A DNA stretch of 64,000 bases from NCBI RefSeq assembly GCF_000499845.2, contig NC_023755.2, forward strand, positions 32,451,753 to 32,515,752, given 5' to 3'. The translations under genes were made by a program, and so were the position numbers. The notes beneath the pieces are model-generated. The model was not told the origin of the DNA, ran no database searches, and saw only the letters and a list, made by a program, of their open reading frames with translations. Positions within the stretch are counted from its first letter, which is position 1, and each line of letters opens with the position of its first letter. Source of the stretch: Phaseolus vulgaris (taxonomy: Eukaryota; Streptophyta; Magnoliopsida; Fabales; Fabaceae). Positions 22,768-33,900 of the stretch are shown here, in pieces.

Positions 22768-23822
22768 CTAGTGAAGTGTATCTTCGATTCGGTCCAAACG
22801 TGTGTGGATAGTGTTGATATTTTCCTGCATATTTTGAATTCCCCCCCAAATTTGTGTTAACATTGCCGAATCATGGGAGATTTCGGGTTTAGGGTAATCG
22901 CCTGCAACATGTTCTTGAGGCAGTGGAATGTCTTTGTGTTCTTGTTCATGTTCATCGTCAGACCTTCCAAGTTGCCACACACCATTACCTCAACGATATT
23001 CATTTTCTTCATGGTTTTTTTCCCGAAGAAGTTATTCCACCCTAACATGATTGATGACTCTCCTATCAAGTTCATGCCATATAGCAACATGAGGTGTGTG
23101 ATTAAACAACCATATGGAAGAGGCATATCATTGTCACGACATTTTATCATATGTTGCATGATATAATGAGGCCAATTAATCATCACATTACTTTTTAGGC
23201 ACCATAACATGAAAACATCTTCATGAACCAACTGCGAGAAGTTGCTCCCCCGAGGACACAACATGTGCACCCATGTGTAATGAAGTAGTCTATCATTCAT
23301 AGTTAAACTACCTACGTTTCTTATATTTTGGTCGTGCACCTCTTCTCTTGTCATGGTTAATAGGGCTTGTTGACAATCAAAATGTATGTCCTCAGGGATG
23401 GTACCAGGGGTTAACAAGAGACCATTATATTTCAGATTCGCCAAGTTCATCCAATCCCTATGTCTAATTATAATCTTGTGGGTGCCAATCTGAGTAGCAA
23501 GGTAACCTTGTGTCGTTAGATGGAGATTTGAATAAAAAACCCTAACCATATCCTCATAATATGGTAGTCTTATACTAAGAAAGTTTTGCAATCCTTGGAA
23601 GTTCAAATATTCTTGAAACTGAAAACCAGATGTGGCAAACAATGGGAAATCTAAGACTTTTGGAGGTATGACTGGTCTTCCATGAAAATTTTCCTCAAAT
23701 GCAACCATCTGATATTTCGTTTGGAAATATCGGGAATAATCTAAAACACCCTCCCTCCTTTGTAATGGGATCATAGGAACTTCATCATCATTTCGTCCGC
23801 TTTTACCCTTACCCTTGGGCAT
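22768..23822 (-). pseudogene. Cargo ORF: 'putative plant transposon protein' family, frameshifted
   Basis: An ATG at 23822 opens a frame of about 270 codons with a basic start (MPKGKGKSGRNDD). The body has features of the plant family annotated as putative plant transposon protein: SRYFQTKYQMVAFEENFHGR near the start, YEDMVRVFYSNL in the middle, then LCPRGSNFSQLVHEDVFMLW and LPYGCLITHLMLLYG. At about 23020 an A-run shifts the frame, and the true C-terminus continues in another frame (22980-22768): an acidic DDEHEQEH segment, then a heptad-like stretch (TQIWGGIQNMQENINTIHTR) suggesting a coiled coil. Its biochemical role is unknown. In this element it lies downstream of ORF1, which I infer to be cargo or a third transposon gene. 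Confidence 0.6.
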
Positions 23823-24119
23823 TTTTTGCCTCTTCGTGGATGAAGGATGCCATCGATAAAGAAATTCAAACCTATGATAAAAATGTTACAAAACAATGAA
23901 AAAATAATAGTATATTAGAAAATATCCTCACACATAAATTTCAAATGAAAAACAATTCAACAATAATAATATTAGAAGTCAAATAAGAAGTACAATGTTT
24001 GTCTTAAATTAAAAGTAGATGCAATTAAATTACAAATTGAAGAACATAAAAATATAATTAAATATAATTTATTGACACTGAGTCATGATGTTAAACAATT
24101 TTGTCATTCTTCGCTCTTT

Positions 24120-24946
24120 CTACATACCAAATACTCGCATCACAATAGCTGGATTTTCACAGAGAAAGTCATAGCATTGGTCCATGACTGCTTCATCCTG
24201 AATATTTAGATCAATTAGCATGGACCAAATATCCGAAGGTGAGTATTGATACGAACTCTTACGACGATCATTTTGTACATGTTCACCATAATAGTCATTT
24301 CGTTGTTTAATTTCTGTCGTGATTTCTTGTGATGAAGTGGCTTGTACACGAGCAATGGATAATACCTCATCAACGACATCGTTACCACGGTTCATGGAAG
24401 CGACACAATTTTGCAGGTTCGTATTCAACATATTGAACTGATTCTCAATTACATCCACCATGGGTCCTTTTTTCTTTGATCCCCTAGATGACGATGTCCC
24501 ATTGGATGGTTGAGAGGGCGCAGATGGAGCATTACTTGGACTGTCTATTGATTGAACATACGCTACAGGTGAGCATGGAAGTTCGTGGTCTGCAACATTA
24601 AACTCTAGCAGCTCAGGTATGTAGTCCATGTTATGATCGCCTAGGTCCACACTTAAATTTTCCGTGTGCACCTGTCTAGATGCCAATCGGGTTGTCCTTT
24701 GACCACTTTCAGTGGTCCTGTCATTTGACCACAACTCCTCCATAAGATTGTAGTGCCGAATGGATTTGGCACGCCACTTATCAGCAGATGGTTTCGCCTA
24801 CAAAAAGTCAAGTGTTATTATAATAACAAATTATGGGATATTGTCATCTTTAATTATTGGATATTGTGATATTTAATTACTTTACCTGAATCATCCAAGG
24901 AAACATCCATTAGTTATGTATATTATCACCTTTGTATCTATTGTTA
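24120..24946 (-). pseudogene. Harbinger ORF1, Myb/SANT-like protein, 5'-truncated
   Basis: ORF1 proteins of PIF/Harbinger elements bind DNA and help import the transposase. The main exon (24120-24797) encodes AKPSADKWRAKSIRHYNLME, ELWSNDRTT, a serine-rich linker and a C-terminal helical block (DIWSMLIDLNIQDEAVMDQCYDFL), all typical of plant Myb/SANT-like transposon proteins. An intron with GTAAAG donor (24798-24885) joins it to a short upstream exon ending WMFPWMIQ. Beyond that the frame meets stops, and the N-terminal Myb domain is missing. Its 5' side abuts the truncated transposase, so one internal deletion probably removed both ends. Confidence 0.7.
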
Positions 24947-25660
24947 TGAATTCTCAAACACCTTAAACTTGCCTTTTGGAATAACCAAAGGATCCTCTCC
25001 TATGAAAGCCTCCTTCAATATCCTCGAATCTGAAGTTGTTCCTTCCCACCTGACTAGAACATACGTGAATTTCATATCCAAACCACAAGTTGCGAATACG
25101 TTTTGAGTTGGCCAATCTTTTCTTCCTCGAAAACGAGGTGCATCAGCACGTGGGACCTTCACACGTACATGAGTGTCATCAATGGCCCCTAAACAATCCT
25201 AATGGTAACCAAAATTTCAGGTCTAAAAAAATACAAATACAAAAGACATTATGAGAATTGTAAAGGAAATTTGTAATAAACAAACCTTAAAGTACGAGAA
25301 AAATCGATTGTTGTGTAAGATTTGGGGTTGGACATCAATACCATCTGCTTGCTTTATGAATTGTCCTTCCAACATCAAAATTGCATTTAATACGTTGTGA
25401 AAGTGACGAGAAACTATTTCTCCAGACCGATGGAAAAAAAATGAAACACTTCGATTCTTGACGTTATGTCCAATAATATGAAGAAATTTAGCAACTTGTT
25501 CTTCAACTGTTGAACAATGTGCATCCTTAACAACTTCGGTTGCCCTAATTCGTTCACATAATTAAATGAAAACTTCTGGTCCCATGCGAATAATGTCACG
25601 AGAACGTTCACTAGTTTATGGATACACGTGAAATAGTTTATATTACGAATAACTCTAACC
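24944..25660 (-). pseudogene. PIF/Harbinger (HARBI1-like, DDE_4) transposase, truncated
   Basis: On the minus strand, exon 1 (about 25660-25286) reads MGPEVFI, then a stop, then LCERIRATEVVKDAHCS, EEQVAKFLHIIGHNVKNRSV and SFFFHRSGEIVSRHFHNVL. An intact GT-AG intron (25202-25285) joins FFSYFK to DCLGAIDDTHVRVKVPRADA, PRFRGRKDWPTQNVFATCGL, RWEGTTSDSRIL and PLVIPKGKF. The first two catalytic aspartates are visible, in GAIDDTH and SDSRIL. The frame ends after KVFENS, so the C-terminal third with the catalytic glutamate is gone. With one internal stop and the deletion it cannot be active. Confidence 0.85.
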
Positions 25661-26332
25661 ACTTTAAGTTAGAGTTATTGTAATAGCATTAGGGTTAGGA
25701 TTAAGATTATGATTAGGGTTATGTGAAGAATGCTAATAGGGATAAGATGTACTTTAATCCTTATAATTATATCTATACACAACTAATACCACTACTAATA
25801 ATAAAAAGAAGTAAACACATAATAATAAAAAATGTAAAAAATAAACATATAATAATAAAAAATATAAAAACAGTAAACATAACAAACACATAATAACAAA
25901 AGAATATAAATATAATTGTAAAAATTAAAAAACAGTAAATACATAAAATAAAAAATTAAACAGTAAAGACATAATAATAAAAAATATAAAAACATTAAAC
26001 AAATAATAAAATATATAAAAGCAGTAAACACATAATATAAAAGAATATAAATACATTTCTAAAAATTAAAAAAACTGTAAACACATAATAAAAAAATGTA
26101 AATAAATTTCTAAAAATTAAAAAAAGTAAACACATAATTAAAAAGTAAAAAAATGAAAATATATTTATAAAAATTAGAAACAACTATCACATAAAAAATT
26201 AAACAAAAACTATAAACTTAAGAAAAAAATTTAAATACAATTACTAAAATTAAAAACACAAAAAAAATTAAACAATTTCTTGTTTTTAAAAAAATTAAAA
26301 AACAATAAACACATAATAACAATATATATATA

Positions 26333-27445
26333 TATACCGTCTCGTCTTCGGACGTTGACCAAAGTCAAAGTCAAAGTCAAAGTCAAACATATGGTGGGAC
26401 CCATCCAGGGAGCCCAGGGAGGAAAGTCAACAGGTTGACCGCTTAAGGCGTCGCCAAGATGAGGCGTCGCCCGGTTGAGGCGTCGCCAGGTTAAGGCGTC
26501 GCCAGGTTAAGGCGTCGATGGTGTCGACCCCCGATACCCACGGGTAGGAAAGACCGTGGAGGGGGCGACACCCCGAGGGGCCCGGTACCTCAGAACAGTA
26601 GGAGAAAGGTGGCTCTAAGGCCATGGTTTTAGTACAGTAGGGGTAACCTGACTCGTGAAGTACCCATGCCACCTCTGGGAGACCCCTGGGACAGATACGA
26701 CCCATGAGAGGGCCACGCCCAGGGGCGAACCATGTGCGTGGTACGAGAGGAAGGTAGATACACTCCCAAGGCGAGAGTGACTAAAGGCTGGTGCGCACGA
26801 GTTGGCACCCAGAAAGTCACCCCTTGCGCCAGATGCACTTCGAGGAAGGAGGACTTACACGATGAAATATCCCTAAGTTGGGTTACGGCGTTGTAAGGCC
26901 CTCCACGTAGAATAGCGATCAAGTCAGAAGAACACATGGCAGTAAGTACTGAAACATCAAGGTGTATAAGTTTCCCTGAAAGTTTGCTAAGGTACATTTT
27001 TATTCGGTTTACGTTTTGAACGGTTTAAAGCACTTTAAACGCTTTAAATGCTTTGAACGTTTTTAAACGCTTTAAATGCGCTTTAAGACGCTTTCAATGC
27101 TTTGGACATTTGAAAGGGGCTTAGATGTTTAAGACAAGGCACCAGACTCAGTTTTACATACACACACTCTAGTTGCTTGGGAGCGCACCCACTATACGCA
27201 TAGGCAATTAGAGAGAAATTAGTTACTCAATCATTCAACCACCTTCAGAGCATCCGTTCACGGTGCTCCGATATGGAGGTGTGTTCTTTGATGTTTCTCG
27301 CTAGCTGACTTGATCGTCGGAGTGCAAACGGCCGCGAGGGTACTCACGGTGGCACAGGGAGGAGATTTGGAACAAAGACGAAGGAATCCTTGATATGCGG
27401 GTCTTAGCTACGCACGAAGCACAATCTGGTCAACCGGCGGGAACA
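26333..27445 (+). repeat. Solo LTR of a Tat/Ogre-like Ty3-gypsy element, about 1.1 kb
   Basis: A sharply GC-richer block begins TATACCGTCTCG and ends GGTCAACCGGCGGGAACA, like the neighbour at 28157-28983 (TGTACCGACC to GGTCAACCGACATGAACA). Near its 3' end is TGACTTGATCGTCGGAGTGC, the motif I associate with Tat/Ogre LTRs. Inside, an 18-bp unit AGGCGTCGCCAGGTTA is repeated about five times (26444-26519), and a run of TTTAAACGCTTTAAATGC variants lies at 27010-27090. No internal retrotransposon region follows. The target duplication is not clear because the flanks are low-complexity. Confidence 0.65.
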
Positions 27446-28156
27446 AAAAAAAAAAATAAAAAATATATATATATATATATATATATATAAAGAAATAGTA
27501 AATATATAAAATAAAACAAAAAGAAAGTGTAGATCCATTTATAAAAATTAAATACAGTAAACACATAATAAAAAACAAATAAAAGTCTAAATATATTTAT
27601 AAAAATTGAAAACAGTACATACGTAAAAAAATAAACAACAGAGTAAAAATCTAAAAAAATGCAAATACAATTATTAAGATTAAAAACAGTAAACATATAA
27701 AAAAATTAAACAGTATCTTGTTAATAAAAAAAATAAAAAACAATAAAGACATAATATATATATATATATTTATAAAATTAAAAACAATAAAAATAAAAAA
27801 CTAAGCAGTAAACACAAAATAATAAAAAATATAAAAACAGTAAAAAAAATAAGAAGAAGAAAATATAAATAAATTTTTAAAATTTAAAAGCAATAAAAAA
27901 ATAAAAATAAATAAATACATTTATAAAAATTAAAAATGATAAATACATAAAAAATAAACAAAACAGTAAATACCTAAAAAAAAATTGTAAACAAAAATTA
28001 TTAAAATTAAAAATAATAAACACCTAAAAAAACACATAACATAAAAAGACGTAATAATAAAAAAAATTAAAATAATTAAACACCTAATAATATAAAAAAA
28101 TAAAAACAGTAAATTCATAAAATAAAAAACTACAAAGTAAACATAATAATAAAAAT

Positions 28157-28983
28157 TGTACCGACCAGTCCTCGTTGACCACTAGTGATGTTGGGGCCAC
28201 GTAAGCGGGGTACCACAACCGGCGTGGATCAGTATCTCGCGAGACACGTGCGCTAAGGAACCAAAAGAGTGGTCAGACATCAGTCACCGACGTGCCACTA
28301 GGCAGTGTGGAGAGGTCGGACATCGGGACTCGAACAACAGAGCTAGGCCATGAGAGGTGGATCCCAAACCACACACCAGTTATCAGTAAGGGAGAAGCCT
28401 AGGTCACGAGAGTCCATGCGTGTGGAGTGGATGACGCGATTAGGCGTAACACAAGTATAGGGCCACTGGAAAGGATACGACCTGTGAGGGTCACGTCCAG
28501 CGGTGAGCTGCATGCATGGCACGTGAACAGCTAGGACGCTCCCAAAATGGCCGACCACAGGTGCACAAGGAGGCATCCAGGTGGTCATCCTGTCAGAGGT
28601 TGCACTCCAGTTAGGGAACCCCACGCGCTAGGTTATCCTAAGAGTGGGTAACTGTGGCGCTGGAGCTCACCCCCGCAAGAAACCCATTTTGGGTAATGGA
28701 AACAGTGGAAACCCTAGTTTCAGTCTATATAAAGGGAAGTCACAAACTTAGCAAGGTACGCTATTCATTTGTGCCGCTTAACACACACAGTTACAGTCTT
28801 ATGTTAAACAATTTTGGTGTTTCCTAGTCCTAAGATTGACTTGAGCGTCAGAGTGCAAACGACCTCTAGGACGCCCTTTGTCTTTGTGTTTTCAGGAGGA
28901 AAAGCACGTGCAAGCACCACAGGGATCTGGACGTGAGAGTGACGTAGACGCGCGAAGATGTTTTAGGTCAACCGACATGAACA
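28157..28983 (+). repeat. Solo LTR, same superfamily, 827 bp
   Basis: It runs TGTACCGACC...CATGAACA, that is TG...CA, with near-matching flanks AAAAT (28152-28156) and AAAAC (28984-28988). It contains a TATATAAA promoter-like box at about 28725 and TTGACTTGAGCGTCAGAGTG at about 28838, again placed toward the 3' end. No coding or second LTR is present. Confidence 0.72.
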
Positions 28984-29411
28984 AAAACTGTAAAATCAAT
29001 AAACACATAATAATAAAGAAAAATAAATACCTTCAGAAAAATCAAAAACCATAACCACATAATAATGAAAAATAACTACATTCATAACAATCTGCAAACA
29101 AAAACTGTAAACAAGAAAATAAACTAAACAATAAACACATACAAAACAATATAAATATATTTATTAAAAATAATAACAGTAAATATATAGAAAATAAATG
29201 TGAATATATTTTTAAAAATTAAAAACAGTAACAGCACATCATAAAAAAAAACTGTAAATATATTTAGAAAAAAAAATTAAAAACTTACTTGAAGGTGAAG
29301 AGCACAAGAAGAAGCATTGCAAAGAAGAAGAAGAAGCAATGTGATGAAGAGAATGTGGAAAAAAAAAAAAAAATACATAACAGAATCCAACATTTTTCTC
29401 ACACAAGGGAA

Positions 29412-29641
29412 AATCGATTCTCCTTCTACCTTCAAAAGCCACAGAATCGATTCTCCCAAATTACTTCTATAGAAAATCGATTCTGCATCTTTTGGAAAAA
29501 ATGTAAAATCGATTATGCACCATCCAACCATATGGAAAATCGATTCTACAGCATATACAAAGATAGGAAAATCGATTCTACAGCATGCACAGAGATAAGA
29601 AAATCGATTCTACAACATCTACAATGATAGAAAAATCGATT
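29412..29641. repeat. Phased array of eight AATCGATT palindromes
   Basis: The palindrome AATCGATT starts at 29412, 29445, 29475, 29507, 29538, 29570, 29602 and 29634, so intervals are 33, 30, 32, 31, 32, 32 and 32 bp, about three helical turns each. Later copies share more context (ATAGGAAAATCGATTCTACA), and earlier ones only the core. Intervening bases differ. The array lies 460-690 bp inside the right end of the Harbinger element, upstream of its minus-strand genes. No such array is visible at the left end. It could be a set of protein-binding sites or a decayed minisatellite. Confidence 0.9.
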
Positions 29642-30950
29642 TTGGAAAAAGATGAAGACAAACCAGTGCGCAAACCAGTGAGTTTTTTCTTGCTCAAACC
29701 AATTCTCTCTTGTTTTCTTGTTCTGGGCACAACACAACAATCAAACCTAATCTCATTTATAGCAAACACAACTTCAGTTTCACATTCACGGGTCTACCAT
29801 TTTGGTCAAGATTCTTCTGCAAGGTAGCACTAGAGAGTCTAATGAAAAGAAAAGTCATTGGCTCAGAACTGCACCACAGGAAACTCATTCACATGTGCAC
29901 AAAGGATAGGAAAGTAAAATGAAATGTGAATGGTTTTTGTCACGTGGAATCCTCTTAAATCTTCTCACTTTTGTGAGGAGGAGAAAAACTTCCCACTCTG
30001 CTCTCTCATCCGTGCCCACGCTTTCAAATAAACCGATCCAAACATGAATTCCACCCGTTCACCCCTCCCTCCTCTTGGTCATACCCGAAAACAAACCGTG
30101 CCTTAAGGTCATAAATTTCCATTTTGAATTTCGCCAACTAACCAACTGCAATAGTATCCTTGTTAGTTAGTGTTTATTTTCATAATCTGGCGTCAAATCC
30201 TTATATATTATAATATATTATAATTGTATATAACAAAAGTATATTATATATAAAATAGTTTTTTAATTATTGTATGTGTAGTAGTTAACTTAATTGCATG
30301 ATGGTAAAATGGTTCCATGGGTTCCAAACTTGAGTTGGTGTCTTTAACTTATGAGTTCGTTTTAGTCCGTTTTACCTGTCTCGTTAAACTAATATTTTTT
30401 AACATTAAAATTAAAATAAAAATTATTTTAAAAAATTATTATTTTTTGCATTATATTGTCTCTAGGATGCAAATATATAATATAGTATTATAATTTCAAT
30501 AATTAACACTTATAAATTAATTTTTAATTATTATTTATAATAAAGTAATTTAATAAGATAATAATTATTTTTATTTATTTGATTATAAATATTAATTAAT
30601 CAATTAAAAACTTAGAAAATATTTATATAATTAAATATATAAAAATTTTAAAATTACAAAATTTTAAGAGAAATTTAAAAAACAAAATTAAAAAAGTTAG
30701 TAGGTTGACATGTTAGCTCATCAACTTATTCTTTAGTGGACCGAGTCAATATTTCTAGTTCACTTTGTTATGGTGGGTTAACCCACCACATTTTTTACGT
30801 TAATAGTCCTTTGAATAAAAAAAAATGGTTAGACTAATCTTGTTTACCACCTCCTACTTGATTAGTTATTAAAAAGGAACATAACTCATCTAATAGGTCA
30901 ATTATAAGACTTATTAAAAAGCATGAATTAACTACTCATCAATAGTATTT

Positions 30951-33900
30951 GAAATCAAGTTAAAGAATAAATAAGATCCTCTAAGAATCCGTGGTAAATT
31001 AATAAATTGACCAAACTTAATAGGAAATTGAGTAATTTCTAGTCAATGGGGATGTCCAATACACATCCTTCTTGACGAGACTTGTCCACTCATACATTGA
31101 ATTATATATTTATGGGTGATCCGATAGTAGGTAACCTGATAAAAGTAACAAACTCTTATTAGGATAGAGTCGGAATTGGACTTAAGTCTAGTTCAACTTT
31201 ACAAAACCAACTTATAAGATAATGTTTAGATCCATTATGAAATATTTTTATATCTAGATGTGAAATTTTCAAAAAAAATCCAATCAAATGCATATAGTCA
31301 CTCAACTTTAAATACTCGACTTAGAAGATCTAAACAATTATTTTTAAATTCCAAAGAACCATTCCTCTTTGTACTTATCTTCACTTTTAATTAACCTTCT
31401 TCAAAGATATCTATAATAGCATCTATTCAAAGATATCTATAATAGCATCTATTATTTTGAGTGTTTAGAAATGACTATGTCAATAGTTTAATGAAATCTT
31501 TAATATTTTTTTTTATATAATAAGCAATTCAACATAAATGCGCTTGAAAAAACTCGTAAGGTATTATGCTTATATTTTGTGTGGTTTTGAGTTTGTGGTG
31601 ATAAAGGACCATGTAAGCTTCATTCTTGGTAGATATAGATGTAATTGCTAGTTAGCATTGAACATGACGTTGCTTGTTACTTGAAGTTTGGGTTATGATG
31701 AGGATAAGGTATTATTAATGTAGAATCCAAACAAAAATAGGTGATGGATACAGTTCAAAAAGTGGGAAGCAATTATGATTTTTCCTATATGTTTGTAGGG
31801 AAGGCAACTTGGAGAAAAAACAAGGAAATTTGAACCTTACCTCTCAACTTGCTCAAGTTGTTTTCTTTGCTTTTTACCTACTCACTTTTGCATTGCACTT
31901 CATCAAACAATTGGTTGATTTGAATTCTTTGTGTGATCAAAACAGGCTTATACAACTATAATGTATGCAACAATGATTTAATTAGCTCATGGAAACACTA
32001 CAAATAACTAACCTTATCTCACTTTTTATAAGTTATTTTGAGCATGGATGAGGTTTTGCAAACTTCATCTACTTTTGATATCCTTACAAACTATGCAGCA
32101 GCAATAGATGATGTAACATCTCAAATTGCTACAAAAAAAAAACATATGAAACTAGATAGATACAAAAGATACTTTAACTATACATGAGGGGAAGTTTATC
32201 TAATATAATGCCAACATCATTTTCAAGAGTACCTTCCTTAGAACCCTACCTAATATGTCTTTGTTAAACTCTTTGTCAATAGAATTTGGATCTGCCTATA
32301 GGCTAACTCATTCTTCCATTTTATTGGTTTTTATAGTTTTTTTAACTTTTATAAAAAAATGTAAATTATACAAAAACTCATAGTTGTTGATCAGTGATAG
32401 AATATTTGTATATTATATAAAGATTTATATTCAAACGATTCTCTTTATCATAGCTCTATAAAAAAATTATACAACATTTCTTCAGATTAAACATCCCTCT
32501 TCACATATAATACCTACTTCATTTTGTTTTCTATGTTAATCTTTACTTTCAGATTCCTCTCCATAATTTGTTGCTGCTATGTATAGCACACCAAAATTTG
32601 GTAAACACCTGTATAAAATCCAAATTGAAAATCATCACACCATATAATGGACTAATATGCATGTAAGAAATCTCAAATTACATCGGATAACATTTACTAA
32701 ATATTATATTATTTAATATTTTTTAAATTTTATTACATAAATAAATATACACTAAATTTTATATTAATGTGTTCTGATATGGATAATAGTCTTACATCGT
32801 TTAAAAGTTGAGGTCAAGAACAATTTAAGTATACATTCATAACATTTTAATACGTCTTTTAAGGATAAAACTATGATAGAGCTCTATACTCTAAAGCGGA
32901 CATTAATATTTTGTTATTGACTCTAATAATGTTATTTCAATAGACCAACGATCGGAATAATATCTCAAATGTGACGATTGATGTTGATGATATTATCTCA
33001 ATGACTTGAGATATAAAATTTATTTTTATTAAAAAATAAATTAAAAGCTAGTGACAGTTGTGTATATAAAAAATTGAATTTCAACCTAACTTATTTTTAA
33101 AAAATAGATTTATAAAATAAAAAATATTCTTATAAATTTACCTATCTTTAATCCATATAAAATTTTCAAGAATAGATACGAAACAAAATGTTATACTAGG
33201 TAAAATTTTATTTTTTTCGAAAGGTTTTGTTAGTTATATAATTTATTTTCAAGGGGCAAATGTTGATGAAAGTTCCCTTCCATCAGAAGAGCATTAAAAG
33301 ATTAGGTTTGGTTTAGATGAGGATGAACAGTAACCTTAATTAACTATGGCTACGTCACTAGCATAGCTTCCTGCTCCAAGATATTTTGTTTATCGTTTAG
33401 TATCATTACCTTGTACATGAAGATGATCGTGATTATGGTGTATAATTAACCACATGATTTGGATTAAAATCATTATTAATCAATGTTAAAGCTCATCGTT
33501 ATCGTGCCGTCGCAAGTAAGAAATATGATGATCTCATGGGCCGGTGATTGGGCCCACTTCTGCTAACCATACTTAATTATCCTTTGAAAATAAAATATTA
33601 GTTGCAATAATTAACGTGGAAAGTCTGCGTTTACTTTTGTCCTCTTTTGCATCTTGTTTGTTCCAAGATACAAGAGACAATTTTGGATTCTATAGTTGGT
33701 GGGATTCACAGTCCATACAATTAAAGACCATTTTTTCTTTTATTAAAAACTTTTTATAATTAGGGGAAATATATCAAGAGAAGGAAACAAATATTATAAA
33801 TACAAAATATTAAAAAGTGACATATAAAAAGAAAAATATTAAATAAATAAATAAGGTAGTGTATCTATAGTAAATATTAATATTCTTAAATTAGTTTGTA

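Larger units (their letters stand above)
25790..29285. repeat. AT-rich minisatellite-like DNA in three blocks
   Basis: Blocks at about 25790-26332, 27446-28156 and 28984-29285 consist almost only of A-rich variants of ACAGTAAACACATAATAAA followed by AAATATAAATACATTTATA and AAAATTAAAA, with an irregular period of about 40-55 bp. On the minus strand these give long hydrophobic open frames that are artefacts of composition. Two GC-rich solo LTRs interrupt what was one continuous tract. Confidence 0.7.
21756..30102 (-). mobile_element. PIF/Harbinger DNA transposon, about 8.35 kb, with nested insertions
   Basis: It is flanked by TTA (21753-21755 and 30103-30105), the duplication typical of PIF/Harbinger. 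The ends are imperfect inverted repeats: TGCTTTGTTTGGATTAAGG on the left, and GGCACGGTTTGTTTTCGGGT read inward from the right. G/A-rich versus C/T-rich subterminal stretches mirror each other. The flanking sequence joined across the element aligns with duplication unit 2, where TATTTTGGAATGGAGGTCAT runs uninterrupted (about 18840-18862), so the insertion is confirmed by a paralogous empty site. Minus-strand genes in order are a broken DDE transposase, a Myb/SANT-like ORF1 and a third ORF. Two solo LTRs inserted later. Confidence 0.82.
16066..30950. repeat. Tandem segmental duplication, three units
   Basis: The same ordered landmarks recur. The ATTACTCGT...GGTGTAAATTATATA block is at 16066, 18142 and 21398. 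The TCTTTAA...AGTCCGTT block is at 16213, 19499 and 30343. The GTGGGTTGACATGATAG-like block is at 16620, 19898 and 30690. RNase T2 relics end at about 18130 and 21370. Unit 1 is about 16066-18141, unit 2 is 18142-21397, and unit 3 is 21398 to about 30950. Without the 8.35-kb insertion unit 3 is short, because its RNase T2 part lies beyond the duplication edge. Units are diverged but alignable throughout. Unit 1 lacks the segment between the two upstream blocks that units 2 and 3 have. Confidence 0.75.

Noticed and set aside
25795..26183. Tyrosine/phenylalanine-rich open frames on the minus strand, membrane-protein-like
   Set aside because: They are a by-product of A-rich tandem repeats read on the other strand.
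26427..26997. Pair of ORFs (92 and 122 codons) in the GC-rich block
   Set aside because: They lie in a solo LTR and lack any domain; openness follows from GC-rich composition.
28343..28624. 93-codon minus-strand ORF
   Set aside because: It is inside the solo LTR at 28157-28983, with no similarity that I recognise.
29289..29627. 112-codon lysine/arginine-rich ORF over the AATCGATT array
   Set aside because: The peptide periodicity follows from the DNA repeat. There is no start context, no domain, and the opposite strand is just as open.
29412..29641. CRISPR array
   Set aside because: The repeat is only 8 bp with variable flanks, in a plant DNA transposon, with no cas genes.
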